From UBA7359 sp964523895 (lineage in GTDB: Bacteria > Pseudomonadota > Gammaproteobacteria > Eutrophobiales > Eutrophobiaceae): a stretch of 64,000 nt of DNA. The position numbers and the translations under genes were made by a program. Under the pieces are notes generated by a model, which had not been told where the DNA came from, did not search any database, and saw nothing but the letters and a program-made list of their open reading frames with translations. The first letter of the stretch is position 1. Every line of letters begins with the position of its first letter. The stretch spans positions 22,305 to 86,304 of the forward strand of contig CAZGBJ010000010.1 of the NCBI GenBank assembly GCA_964523895.1, in the 5' to 3' direction. This document shows, in pieces, positions 32,507 through 41,833 of this stretch.

Positions 32507-34006
32507 ATGCCAAATAAACTTCAACGCTTGCCGGTAAAACTATATTCAGCCGAGCAAGTGCGAGAGCTTGATCGCATTGCGATTGAGGAATTTGAAATTC
32601 TTGGTTATACCTTGATGCACCGAGCTGCCGTATTTAGTTACCAAAAATTAAAAGAAAAATGGCCTGATGCAGAATCAATCACCGTTATCTGTGGTGGTGG
32701 TAATAACGCCGGTGATGGTTATGTGCTCGCAGGCCTGGCTCAGGAAGATGGAAAACAGGTTTCTGTTTTTTATTTACTCGATCCTGCAAACTTAAAAGCT
32801 GATGCAGCAAGCGCGTATAAATATTTACAAGCAAGCAATATCGCAGCATCAAAATTTTCCGCCGATGATTTGATTGATACAGATGTTATTGTTGATGCTA
32901 TTTTTGGTACCGGTCTGGATCGAGAGGTAGAAGGCGACTTCTGTGATGCAATTAATGCTATTAATACAGCTTCCGTTCCTGTTTTATCAATAGACATTCC
33001 TTCCGGTTTAAATTCGGACACCGGCAGTATTATGAATGTCGCCGTTAATGCGGATGTCACAGCAACGTTTATTGGTTTAAAAAAGGGTATGTTTACCGGA
33101 GAAGGTCCAGAGTATTCAGGTGAAATTAAATTTAATGATCTTGATGTGCCTGAAGAGATTTATAAACGTCTGGATGAAAATGCTCAATCTATTTGCAGAT
33201 TAAAACTTGATGATCTAAATCATGTTCTTAAACCACGGCAACGAAATTCTCATAAAGGTCACTTTGGACATGTGCTAGTCATAGGTGGCGATGAAGGCTT
33301 TCTCGGTGCGGCGCGATTAGCTGCAGAAGCAGCGGCACGAGTCGGCGCAGGTTTAGTTAGTATTGCGACACGTTCAGCCCATGCGGCTTTATTAAGTACG
33401 ATGAGACCCGAAATTATGTCGCATGGCGTTGAAACACTGGAAGAATTAATGCCACTTATTAAACGAGCTAACGTCATAGCTATTGGACCTGGTTTAGGTC
33501 AGTCAGAATGGGCTAAATTATTGTTAGCGCGTGTGTTTGAATCCGAACTCCCGCTTGTTCTTGATGCCGATGCTTTAAACTTATTAGCTGAAGAAGAACA
33601 ATCTTCTACAAATTGGGTAATTACGCCACATCCTGGTGAGGCGGCACGCTTGTTAAATACAGACTCAAAAATAATTCAATCTGATCGATTTAGATCTATA
33701 AATAGCTTGCATGAAAAATATACAGGTCCTGTTGTTTTAAAAGGTAGTGGAACATTGATTGCAAATACTAAAGGCGATTTATTTGTTTGCGATGCAGGAA
33801 ATCCAGGGATGTCCTCCGGAGGTATGGGCGATGTCTTAACCGGTGTTATTGCGGGTTTGATCGCACAGGGAATTGAAATCAATCATGCAACAAAACTGGG
33901 CGTGTGTTTACATGCTAACGCTGCCGATCGTGCCGTTGGCACAGGCGAGCGAGGTTTGATGGCACTGGATTTAATGCCGCATTTACGCAAGCTGGTGAAT
34001 CAGTAG
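32507..34006 (+). CDS. nnr: Bifunctional NAD(P)H-hydrate epimerase/dehydratase
   Basis: Repairs hydrated NAD(P)H. The 499 residues contain the YjeF N-terminal epimerase domain (about 10-220; CGGGNNAGDGYVLAG, DAIFGTGLDREVEGD) and the C-terminal ADP-dependent dehydratase (about 240-495; GHVLVIGGDEGFLGAARLA, TPHPGEAARLL, GMSSGGMGDVLTGVIAGLI). It begins 1 base after orn and ends 3 bases before tsaE, the normal order. Confidence 0.95.
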   Translation: MPNKLQRLPVKLYSAEQVRELDRIAIEEFEILGYTLMHRAAVFSYQKLKEKWPDAESITVICGGGNNAGDGYVLAGLAQEDGKQVSVFYLLDPANLKADAASAYKYLQASNIAASKFSADDLIDTDVIVDAIFGTGLDREVEGDFCDAINAINTASVPVLSIDIPSGLNSDTGSIMNVAVNADVTATFIGLKKGMFTGEGPEYSGEIKFNDLDVPEEIYKRLDENAQSICRLKLDDLNHVLKPRQRNSHKGHFGHVLVIGGDEGFLGAARLAAEAAARVGAGLVSIATRSAHAALLSTMRPEIMSHGVETLEELMPLIKRANVIAIGPGLGQSEWAKLLLARVFESELPLVLDADALNLLAEEEQSSTNWVITPHPGEAARLLNTDSKIIQSDRFRSINSLHEKYTGPVVLKGSGTLIANTKGDLFVCDAGNPGMSSGGMGDVLTGVIAGLIAQGIEINHATKLGVCLHANAADRAVGTGERGLMALDLMPHLRKLVNQ

Positions 34007-34009
34007 ATT

Positions 34010-34468
34010 ATGTCGCTTATACAGCCTCTTTTACTTAAAGATGAATCCGAAACATTAGCATTAGGCGCTAAAATAGCGGTCACCTTGCAAGATGGAGAGA
34101 TTATATATTTGAGTGGTGAACTGGGTGCCGGCAAGACAACCTTTGTGCGTGGTTTATTAAATAGCTTGGGGCATTCCGGCAATGTAAAAAGTCCAACTTA
34201 TACGCTTGTTGAGCCGTATTCGATTAATGATAAAAATATATATCACTTTGATTTATATAGAATAAATGACCCTGAAGAGCTGGAAGCCATGGGTATCCGG
34301 GATTATTGCGATGGCGAGTCGATTTGTCTATTTGAATGGCCAGAGCAAGGCAAAGATGTGCTTCCTGCAGCTGATATCATCCTCTCGTTTAGCCATTGTG
34401 ATTTAGGTCGAGAGCTAAACATCGAATCAAAATCATCGAAAGGTGAGAACATTCTCAATCAGTTTTAA
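34010..34468 (+). CDS. tsaE: TsaE, tRNA threonylcarbamoyladenosine biosynthesis ATPase
   Basis: A 152-residue P-loop protein needed with TsaB and TsaD for the t6A modification. It has Walker A GELGAGKTT, the conserved VKSPTYTLVEPY, YHFDLYRINDPEEL and LFEWPEQG. It sits in the usual nnr-tsaE-amidase-mutL-miaA order. Confidence 0.95.
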   Translation: MSLIQPLLLKDESETLALGAKIAVTLQDGEIIYLSGELGAGKTTFVRGLLNSLGHSGNVKSPTYTLVEPYSINDKNIYHFDLYRINDPEELEAMGIRDYCDGESICLFEWPEQGKDVLPAADIILSFSHCDLGRELNIESKSSKGENILNQF

Positions 34469-34628
34469 TTCTTTATTTTCCCTTCTTTTCTTATTCGATA
34501 TCGCTTTAACTAAGCCAGCTATTCTTTATAAAAAACATGGATATAGCTTGATTTCTTAGAAAAAACTTGAAACTATTCAATTTATAGCTAAATTAATAAT
34601 AATAAGGTTGGAATTGTCGGTTACCAAG

Positions 34629-35930
34629 ATGCGTTTAATATTGTTTTATAGCCTTTTCTTTTTCTCTTCAATGGTCTTTGCCGGATCAGTGCTAGTTGAA
34701 AATGTTCGCGTTTGGGCGGCACCTGATAGTACTCGTGTCGTTTTCGATATTAGTGAACCAGTAGAGCACGAACTATCACTATTGACGGAACCCTATCGAA
34801 CCGTAATCGACCTTAAAGCTTCCTCAATGAGTACCGATCCAGCCCAGCCCGGAGCTAAAGATAAATACCTACAAGCTGTTCGAGCAGCTAGCCGAAACGA
34901 TAAGGATCTGCGTATCGTTCTTGATTTGAAAAAATTTGCCAAGTACAAAAGTTTCCAATTAAAACCAAACAAACATTATGGACATCGGCTTGTTGTTGAT
35001 CTGTACAGTAATGAGGTCAAGGAAGTAAAGACAAGCGATTCTGAAGAAGAAATAGGCACAGCAAATATGCCGCGGGATGTCATTATTGCCATTGATGCAG
35101 GTCATGGTGGTGAAGATCCGGGTGCCAAAGGACCAAGTGGCGCGTATGAAAAAAATATAGTCCTGAATATTGCCAAAGATCTTTTTCGTGTTATTAACAA
35201 AGAACGTGGGATGAAAGCAGTTATGGTTCGTGAAGGTGATTACTACATGTCTTTACGAAAACGAATTAATAAGGCGCGTGAATATAAAGCTGATCTTTTT
35301 ATGTCGATTCATGCGGATGCATTTCGTGATCCGAAAGTGCATGGTTCTTCCGTCTATGTATTATCAAAAAAAGGCGCAAGTAGTGAGGCGGCAAAATGGC
35401 TGGCGGAATCAGAAAATGCATCTGATTTGATTGGTGGTGTTAGTCTGGAAGGGAAGGATGATGTACTTGCCTCTGTCTTATTGGACTTATCACAAACAGC
35501 AAGTCTAGAAGCAAGTATCGATATTGCTGATCGCGTGTTAAAGGGACTGAAAGGTATTGGCAAAGTACATAAGCGCACCGTGCAATCAGCAGGGTTTGCG
35601 GTATTAAAGTCACCGGATATTCCATCAATCTTGATTGAAACGGCATTCATTTCAAACCCGAATGAAGAGAAAAAACTATTAAGCGCAAAGCACCGCACCA
35701 AGATGGCAAATGCGATGTTAGTCGGGCTCCGAGGTTATTTTCGCGATTTCGCACCGGAAGGAACCATACTAGCGTCACGTAAACACATCATTGAGCGTGG
35801 AGAAACGCTTTCAACAATTGCCCAGCAGTATCGAGTCAGTACTAATACACTGCGTCAGTATAACGGTCTGAAAGGTGATTTAGTGCGTGTTGGACAGAGT
35901 CTTAGTATTCCAAGAGGTAGTGGAACTTAA
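34629..35930 (+). CDS. N-acetylmuramoyl-L-alanine amidase with LysM domain (AmiB/AmiC type)
   Basis: A secreted cell-wall amidase that splits septal murein. Domains in order: signal peptide (about 1-18), AMIN domain (about 20-130, VRVWAAPDSTRVVFDIS), Amidase_3 zinc domain (about 155-380; IAIDAGHGGEDPGA, SIHADAFRD, ILIETAFISNPNEE) and a C-terminal LysM (IIERGETLSTIAQQYRVS). The start is uncertain: ATG at 34629 gives a clean signal peptide, while TTG codons at 34608 or 34614 (the latter with AAGG upstream) would lengthen it slightly. Confidence 0.92.
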   Translation: MRLILFYSLFFFSSMVFAGSVLVENVRVWAAPDSTRVVFDISEPVEHELSLLTEPYRTVIDLKASSMSTDPAQPGAKDKYLQAVRAASRNDKDLRIVLDLKKFAKYKSFQLKPNKHYGHRLVVDLYSNEVKEVKTSDSEEEIGTANMPRDVIIAIDAGHGGEDPGAKGPSGAYEKNIVLNIAKDLFRVINKERGMKAVMVREGDYYMSLRKRINKAREYKADLFMSIHADAFRDPKVHGSSVYVLSKKGASSEAAKWLAESENASDLIGGVSLEGKDDVLASVLLDLSQTASLEASIDIADRVLKGLKGIGKVHKRTVQSAGFAVLKSPDIPSILIETAFISNPNEEKKLLSAKHRTKMANAMLVGLRGYFRDFAPEGTILASRKHIIERGETLSTIAQQYRVSTNTLRQYNGLKGDLVRVGQSLSIPRGSGT

Positions 35931-35937
35931 TCTTTTA

Positions 35938-36015
35938 GACGTGAAACGTTAAGCGTGAAAGGTGAAACGTTTAACCTTATAATTAGCACTTTTCACGCTT
36001 AACCTTTCACGTGTC
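35938..36015. repeat. Inverted repeat between the amidase gene and mutL
   Basis: gacgtgaaacgttaagcgtg at the left pairs imperfectly with cacgcttaacctttcacgtg at the right across about 30 bases. The words gtgaaa and ttcacg recur. It is probably a small intergenic palindromic repeat; mutL starts at its right edge. Confidence 0.6.
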
Positions 36016-36017
36016 CT

Positions 36018-37706
36018 ATGTCTGTCGAACATAATTTTCCTCGTATTCATCAACTCCCTGAATCGGTTGCTAATCAGATTGCAGCGGGTGAAGTTATTGA
36101 AAGACCTGCTTCAGTCGTAAAAGAATTAATTGAAAATAGTATTGATGCTGCTGCAACAAAGATTGAAATTGATATCGAACAAGCCGGTATTAGTTTAATA
36201 CGTGTGCGTGATAATGGGCAGGGGATACATAAAGATGATTTAAAATTGGCTCTACAACCGCATGCAACGAGTAAGCTTTCCGAACTTGCTGATTTATCAC
36301 AAATTGCCAGTTTAGGCTTTCGTGGAGAAGCCATACCGAGTATTGCGTCGGTGTCTCGGTTTAAAATGATGTCACGATTGACCGATGAAGAACAAGCATG
36401 GTCAATAAACAATACATTTAAAATAAAACCTGCTGCACATGAGAGAGGAACAACAGTAGAAGTTAATGATTTGTTCTTTTCTACACCGGGACGGCGTAAA
36501 TTTTTAAAAACAGAAAAAACAGAATTCTTACATATTCAATCATTAATACGCGCTATTTCATTGAGTCATTTTTCGACGGGGTTTTTTGTTAAACATAATG
36601 AGCAACCCTTGTTTCGTTTTCCTGTATGTAATGATGATTTTGAACAACGTATAAAAAATATCTGTGGCGCTTCATTTTTAAATAAAAGTGTGCGAGTCGA
36701 TTCAGAAAAAGACGGCATGCATTTGTGGGGTTGGCTAGGATTAAATGATGTTGCTCGTAGTCAGTCGGACAGACAATATTTTTATGTGAACGGTCGTATG
36801 GTTCGTGATAAACATGTTAATCATGCAATACGTCTGGCTTATGATGACCGTATTGCCACCGGGCGCTATGCTAGTTTTGTTTTACATTTACAACTGGATC
36901 CATCATTGCTCGATGTTAATGTGCATCCAGCTAAATCAGAAGTTCGTTTTTCCGAAATTAGAAATGTGCATGATTTTATCTATGGCAGCTTGCTGGATAG
37001 TTTAAAACAGCCGGTCATGTCTGTTACCCATGATGTACAAAGAGATGTGAAATATGAAATGAATAATGTTGGTGAGCAACAAACGGTTAATGAAGAGAGT
37101 CATATTTATCAAACGAATAGTTTTAAACAAGCAGACATCTTGCAAAGCAAAAAATCATCGTCAAAATATTTATCCTTGTTTTCAGATCAATTTGTTATTG
37201 CGACGATAGATAAGATTCAATATCTAATTGATGTTGCGAAATCGAGGGCATTAATAACCACAGATTATCTTCTTGAAAAATTTAAATCGAATAACATTAT
37301 TAAACGCCCGATTCTTGTTCCTGTTGCTTGTGAATTAACTCAGGACAAATTAGATCTTGTTCTAAATAAAACAGCATTAATAAATCAATGGGGTTTTGAA
37401 CTGGAACAAATCGGACCGACTCAGATTTTAATTCGTTCTCTACCTTCACGTTTAGTTCATGCAGAGACGATTGTATTAGTGAAAAATCTGTTAGAAGCAA
37501 TAGCAAAAAATAAATCGGACAAAGAAATTGCAACAATACTTGCAAATCATGTGAATGATTCGGGAATAGAGTTGAATGAAGAAAGCACAATACAATTACT
37601 TAATGATATTAGTTCGTATGAAAATAATACGAATGTATCGGATTCGTTGCCCTGGCGAAAACTTGATGTGCAAACCTTGCAGTCACTAATAGATAATAAT
37701 GTCTGA
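36018..37706 (+). CDS. mutL: DNA mismatch repair protein MutL
   Basis: A 562-residue mismatch-repair ATPase. GHKL motifs: NQIAAGEVIERPASVVKELI with the catalytic Glu, VRDNGQGI and ASLGFRGEAIPSIASV. It then has GTTVEVNDLFFSTPGRRKFL, VNVHPAKSEVRF and a C-terminal dimerisation domain (from about 390). The low-complexity linker is fairly short. Its end overlaps miaA by 8 bases. Confidence 0.95.
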   Translation: MSVEHNFPRIHQLPESVANQIAAGEVIERPASVVKELIENSIDAAATKIEIDIEQAGISLIRVRDNGQGIHKDDLKLALQPHATSKLSELADLSQIASLGFRGEAIPSIASVSRFKMMSRLTDEEQAWSINNTFKIKPAAHERGTTVEVNDLFFSTPGRRKFLKTEKTEFLHIQSLIRAISLSHFSTGFFVKHNEQPLFRFPVCNDDFEQRIKNICGASFLNKSVRVDSEKDGMHLWGWLGLNDVARSQSDRQYFYVNGRMVRDKHVNHAIRLAYDDRIATGRYASFVLHLQLDPSLLDVNVHPAKSEVRFSEIRNVHDFIYGSLLDSLKQPVMSVTHDVQRDVKYEMNNVGEQQTVNEESHIYQTNSFKQADILQSKKSSSKYLSLFSDQFVIATIDKIQYLIDVAKSRALITTDYLLEKFKSNNIIKRPILVPVACELTQDKLDLVLNKTALINQWGFELEQIGPTQILIRSLPSRLVHAETIVLVKNLLEAIAKNKSDKEIATILANHVNDSGIELNEESTIQLLNDISSYENNTNVSDSLPWRKLDVQTLQSLIDNNV

Positions 37707-38625
37707 CTCACCGTTTGTTATTTTTATTATGGGACCGACTGCCGCAGGCAAAACGGATCTGGCTGTTCATCTGCATGAAAATATAAATTGTGAAATTATC
37801 AGTGTTGATTCTGCTTTGGTCTATCGAGACATGGATATCGGTACAGCAAAGCCGAATAAAGATCTTTTGGCGAAAGTACCTCATCGATTAATCGACATAT
37901 GTGATCCATTGGAATCATATTCAGCAGCACGTTTTTTACAGGATGCAAACAAAGCGATTAAAGAGATTCAAAATAAAGGTAGGACTGCCGTGCTTGTCGG
38001 CGGTACAGGCTTATATTTTCGCGCTCTGGAACAAGGTTTAGCCGAATTACCAGAAGCGAATTATCGGATACGTGCCAGACTCGAAGCTGAAGCAGAAGTA
38101 GAAGGTTGGCAAAGTTTACATAATAGATTGCGAGAAATAGACCCGGAAGCAGCAACACGAATTAACGAGAATGACCCGCAGCGAATTCAGCGGGCTTTGG
38201 AAATCTATGAAATTACTGGTAAAACGATGTCAGCATTGATTTCAGAGGGTCGCAAACAGGCATTTCCATATCCAATCAAGAAAATAATCCTTTCTCCTGA
38301 AGACCGCTCACTTTTACATGAACGTGTAAAACAACGTTTTTTAACCATGCTGGAATCAGGTTTGGTTGATGAAGTCGAATCTTTATATCGACGAGGTGAT
38401 TTGTCTTTGAGTCTGCCTTCCATGCGTTTAGTAGGCTACAGGCAGGTTTGGCGCTATTTAGATGGTCTGACCAGCTACGAAGAAATGCAGGAACATGCCA
38501 TTATTGCGACACGGCAATTGGCGAAACGCCAGATAACCTGGTGTCGTAGTGAAAGTCAGGCTAAGTGGTACGATTCACACGAACCTGAGATTTTCTCTAA
38601 AATCGTGGAAAATCTTGAGAATTAA
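37699..38625 (+). CDS. miaA: tRNA dimethylallyltransferase MiaA
   Basis: Adds the isopentenyl group to A37 of tRNAs reading UNN codons. It is 308 residues with P-loop MGPTAAGKTDLAV, SVDSALVYRDMDIGTAKP, VGGTGLYFRAL, LRLVGYRQVW-type motif (MRLVGYRQVWRYL) and a C-terminal RQLAKRQITW. It precedes hfq as in many gammaproteobacteria, but with a 270-base gap caused by a repeat element. Confidence 0.96.
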   Translation: MSDSPFVIFIMGPTAAGKTDLAVHLHENINCEIISVDSALVYRDMDIGTAKPNKDLLAKVPHRLIDICDPLESYSAARFLQDANKAIKEIQNKGRTAVLVGGTGLYFRALEQGLAELPEANYRIRARLEAEAEVEGWQSLHNRLREIDPEAATRINENDPQRIQRALEIYEITGKTMSALISEGRKQAFPYPIKKIILSPEDRSLLHERVKQRFLTMLESGLVDEVESLYRRGDLSLSLPSMRLVGYRQVWRYLDGLTSYEEMQEHAIIATRQLAKRQITWCRSESQAKWYDSHEPEIFSKIVENLEN

Positions 38626-38672
38626 GCGTAAATCCTGTTTATTTTGTAATATACTTGACTGACAAATAAGTA

Positions 38673-38833
38673 TGTACTCGTGATACTTGAAAATGTGTAT
38701 TTTAGAGTGCATTTGTTTTTATTCAGGGCAAGGCGCGACGATGCGCATGGCCGCTTCCTGCAAAGAGGAGCAACGCCGCCATGGATGAAAACAGGCGTGC
38801 TATAAATATGCATTTTCAGGTGTCACGGGTACA
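38673..38833. mobile_element. MITE-like inverted-repeat element, copy A (upstream of hfq)
   Basis: About 161 bp with terminal inverted repeats: tgtactcgtgatac...gaaaatg at the left against cattttc...gtgtcacgggtaca at the right. Interior halves are also partly complementary (attcagggcaaggcg against cgccgccatggatgaa), so the whole unit can fold as one long hairpin. It carries no transposase frame. A very similar copy in the same orientation lies at 39145-39306. It fills most of the miaA-hfq gap. Confidence 0.85.
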
Positions 38834-38895
38834 AATAATCGCATTGTGCTATAGCGATTCACAATAAGAATAATTAGATAGAAAGGAGAATTATC

Positions 38896-39141
38896 ATGAG
38901 TAAGGGGCACTCATTGCAGGATCCTTTTTTAAATGCACTTAGAAAAGAACGCGTTCCAGTATCAATTTTTCTCGTAAACGGTATAAAGCTGCAAGGACAG
39001 GTAGAATCTTTCGACCAATTTGTCATACTTCTTAAAAACTCGGTGAGCCAATTGGTCTATAAACATGCTGTTTCTACCATTGTGCCAGCGAGAAATGTAA
39101 AGCTTCCCCGCACGGATGAGGAATCTGGCGAAGAACACTGA
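38896..39141 (+). CDS. hfq: RNA chaperone Hfq
   Basis: An 81-residue Sm-like hexamer protein that pairs small RNAs with mRNAs. Sm1 and Sm2 are complete: QDPFLNALRKERVPVSIFLVNGIKLQG, FDQFVILLKN and the YKHAVSTIVPAR motif. The C-terminal tail is short and acidic. Its AAAGGAG ribosome site is strong. Repeat elements end 62 bases before its start and begin 3 bases after its stop, so the second copy lies in any hfq-hflX transcript. Confidence 0.97.
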   Translation: MSKGHSLQDPFLNALRKERVPVSIFLVNGIKLQGQVESFDQFVILLKNSVSQLVYKHAVSTIVPARNVKLPRTDEESGEEH

Positions 39142-39144
39142 TAA

Positions 39145-39306
39145 TTATGCCCGTGATATCTGAAAATGCGTGTTCTGAGTGTGTTCGTTTTTATTCAGGG
39201 CAAGGCGCAACGATGCGCATGGTCATTTCCTGCAAAGAGGAGCAACGCCGCCATGGATGAAAACGAGCGTGCTATGAATAGGAATTTTCAGGTATCACGG
39301 ACATAA
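39145..39306. mobile_element. MITE-like inverted-repeat element, copy B (hfq-hflX gap)
   Basis: About 162 bp, same orientation as copy A and mostly identical in the core (ttcagggcaaggcgc, gcaaagaggagcaacgccgc, gtgctat). Terminal repeats here are ttatgcccgtgata and tatcacggacataa. The outermost bases differ from copy A yet still pair within this copy, as expected for a hairpin under selection or palindromic target sites. It ends 14 bases before the hflX start. Confidence 0.85.
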
Positions 39307-39320
39307 CTACTGGTAATCAT

Positions 39321-40619
39321 TTGGAATCAAAATCTGCTGCTATTCAGCGCGCCTTAATCGTTCATGTCGATTTTGCTAAATCCATAGAAGATGGAGCATT
39401 CAATGAATTTGCTCAATTGGTCGAATCCTCCGGTCTGGATGTTGTCGATTCAATTAGAGCACCTCGTTTAAAGCCCGATGCACAGCTTTTTGTTGGTAAG
39501 GGTAAAACAGATGAAATAGCTGCAGTTGCAAAGCAACAGGCTGCGGATGTCATCATTTTCAATCATTCGCTGACACCGGCACAGGAACGAAATCTTGAAC
39601 AACATATTAATGTTCGTGTTATTGACAGGATTGGGTTGATTCTCGATATCTTTGCCCAGCGTGCTCGAAGTTACGAAGGTAAATTACAGGTTGAATTGGC
39701 GCAGTTAGAACATTTATCAACGCGTTTAATACGTGGTTGGACACATTTAGAGCGTCAAAAAGGTGGTATTGGTCTGCGTGGGCCTGGTGAAACCCAGCTT
39801 GAAACTGACCGTCGTTTGATTGGTCAGCGAATTAAGGTAATTAAAGGACGTTTGCAAAAGGTTCGACAACAACGGGCTCAGAGTCGTCAACAACGTAAAA
39901 AGAATGATGTCCCGGTTATTTCACTTGTTGGCTATACCAATGCAGGCAAATCAACCTTATTTAATTACTTAACCGGCGCCAATGTGGGTGTCGCAGATCA
40001 ATTGTTTGCCACACTTGACCCGACATTAAGGCGTATAGAGACAACTTCAGGCAGGAATGTAATTTTAACGGATACGGTGGGATTTATTCGTGATTTGCCG
40101 CATGAATTGGTCGACTCATTTCAAGCGACATTGGACGAAGTACGGGAAGCTGATTTATTGATACATGTTATTGATGTCGATAGTGAGCAACGTCAGCAGC
40201 GAATCGATGATGTAAATCAGGTTATTGATTTAATTGGAGCAACAGATGTTGCTCAAATCGAGGTCTATAACAAGATCGATCAATATCCGGAAATTGAGGC
40301 AAGAATTGAAAATATTGATAGTGATATCAATACGCGAATTTGGTTATCATCCCACACCGGCAAAGGTCTGGAATTCTTATTTGAGTGTATTGAACAATTT
40401 ATTAGCCGAAATAGGAGGCCGCATTATCTGAATTTACCAGTAACCGCGGGTCAATTACGCGCCAAACTATTTGATATCGGCGCGGTCAGACATGAGGACG
40501 TCAATGAGAAGGGTGGCTGGACATTGGAAGTGGAACTTGAGGAGTTCAGATTGCATAAATTATGTGAGGAAGCCAGACTAGACATTTCACAGTTGCAGTC
40601 AGGGGTTAGTCGCTATTAA
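39321..40619 (+). CDS. hflX: GTPase HflX
   Basis: A ribosome-splitting GTPase of 432 residues. It has the N-terminal HflX domain (FVGKGKTDEIAA, FNHSLTPAQERNLE), the GLRGPGETQLETDRR motif, and the G domain with VGYTNAGKSTLFN, ATLDPTLRR and DTVGFIRDLPHELV. No ATG lies near the expected N terminus, so the TTG at 39321 is used. The start is close to the repeat element at 39145-39306. Confidence 0.94.
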   Translation: MESKSAAIQRALIVHVDFAKSIEDGAFNEFAQLVESSGLDVVDSIRAPRLKPDAQLFVGKGKTDEIAAVAKQQAADVIIFNHSLTPAQERNLEQHINVRVIDRIGLILDIFAQRARSYEGKLQVELAQLEHLSTRLIRGWTHLERQKGGIGLRGPGETQLETDRRLIGQRIKVIKGRLQKVRQQRAQSRQQRKKNDVPVISLVGYTNAGKSTLFNYLTGANVGVADQLFATLDPTLRRIETTSGRNVILTDTVGFIRDLPHELVDSFQATLDEVREADLLIHVIDVDSEQRQQRIDDVNQVIDLIGATDVAQIEVYNKIDQYPEIEARIENIDSDINTRIWLSSHTGKGLEFLFECIEQFISRNRRPHYLNLPVTAGQLRAKLFDIGAVRHEDVNEKGGWTLEVELEEFRLHKLCEEARLDISQLQSGVSRY

Positions 40620-40678
40620 TATCCCCTCCCTGAACTTAAAAAATTTAACAAACACTATATTTCGTTGGAGAATATTGA

Positions 40679-41833
40679 ATGGGCTGGAATGAACCACCAG
40701 ATGGTAATAAGGGTAAAGATCCCTGGGGTAATCGTGGCAATAATGGCGAGGGTCCTCCTGATCTCGACGAGATTATAAAGAAAATGCAAAAAGGCTTTGG
40801 TGGCATGTTTGGCAGCGGGCCCAAGCGCATGGATAACAATGATTCCATGTTTCCGTTTGTCATGGGTCTTCTCCTTTTGATTGGCTGGTTAATCTTTGAT
40901 ATGACCTATCTGATTGATCAGCAAGAACGTGGTGCAGTTTTGCGTTTTGGAAAACACGTTGAAACCCTACAACCAGGTCTAGGTTTTCGTTTTCCCAGAC
41001 CGATAGAAAATGTCATTGTTGCCAATGTCGGACGAGTGCAACGAATGACACACAGAGCAACTATGCTGACTCAGGATGAGAATATCGTTGATCTGGAAGT
41101 TGCCGTTAAATGGAAAATCAAGGAAGACCCTAGTGATTTTCTATTCAATGTAAATATGCCAATTGCGACATTAAAACAGGTGACTGAAAGTGTTGTGCGT
41201 GAGGTAGTGGGTAAGAGTAAGCTGGATTATGTATTGACTGAAGGTCGAGCGGAAATTGCCGAACAACAAAGAGAGTTGATATCAACCGTATTAGATGAGC
41301 TATATCAGGTCGGTATCCACGTCGAAAGTGTAGAGATGTTGTCTGTTAAACCACCGGAACAAGTCAAGGCTGCATTTGATGATGCTATTAAAGCAAGGGA
41401 AGATGAACAGCGTTATGTAAACGAGGCAAAAGCTTATCAGAATAAGATAATCCCGGTTGCTCGTGGTAATGCAGCACGCTTACGTGAAGAATCGAATGGT
41501 TATAAAGCGCGTGTTATATCTAAAGCTGAAGGTGAGGCGAGTCGTTTTGAACAATTATTAACTGAATATCAACGTGCACCGGAAGTGACACGTGAGCGTT
41601 TGTATCTTGATGCAATTGAATCAGTATTTAGTAATTCCAATAAAGTATTTATTGATAATGATAAGGGAAACAGCTTGATGTATTTACCTATCGATAAACT
41701 GATTGATAAACGAAAAAATAACAGTTCAAGTTTTTCAAACCCTGAATTTAAAGATCTATCATCATCATCTATGACATCTTCGCTGGAGGATGCCAGACAA
41801 AAATTTGATAGCCGTATAAGGGGGGCAAGATAA
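40679..41833 (+). CDS. hflK: HflK, FtsH modulator
   Basis: A 384-residue SPFH/band-7 membrane protein that with HflC encloses and regulates the FtsH protease. The N terminus is Gly/Asn/Pro-rich (MGWNEPPDGNKGKDPWG), followed by a membrane helix at about 59-79 and the SPFH domain (ERGAVLRFGKHVETLQPGLG to VESVEMLSVKPPEQVKAAFD). It overlaps hflC by 1 base. Confidence 0.95.
   Translation: MGWNEPPDGNKGKDPWGNRGNNGEGPPDLDEIIKKMQKGFGGMFGSGPKRMDNNDSMFPFVMGLLLLIGWLIFDMTYLIDQQERGAVLRFGKHVETLQPGLGFRFPRPIENVIVANVGRVQRMTHRATMLTQDENIVDLEVAVKWKIKEDPSDFLFNVNMPIATLKQVTESVVREVVGKSKLDYVLTEGRAEIAEQQRELISTVLDELYQVGIHVESVEMLSVKPPEQVKAAFDDAIKAREDEQRYVNEAKAYQNKIIPVARGNAARLREESNGYKARVISKAEGEASRFEQLLTEYQRAPEVTRERLYLDAIESVFSNSNKVFIDNDKGNSLMYLPIDKLIDKRKNNSSSFSNPEFKDLSSSSMTSSLEDARQKFDSRIRGAR

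Noticed and set aside
38622..38813. 63-codon minus-strand frame near hfq
   Set aside because: It lies almost wholly within the inverted-repeat element copy A and has no recognisable protein features.
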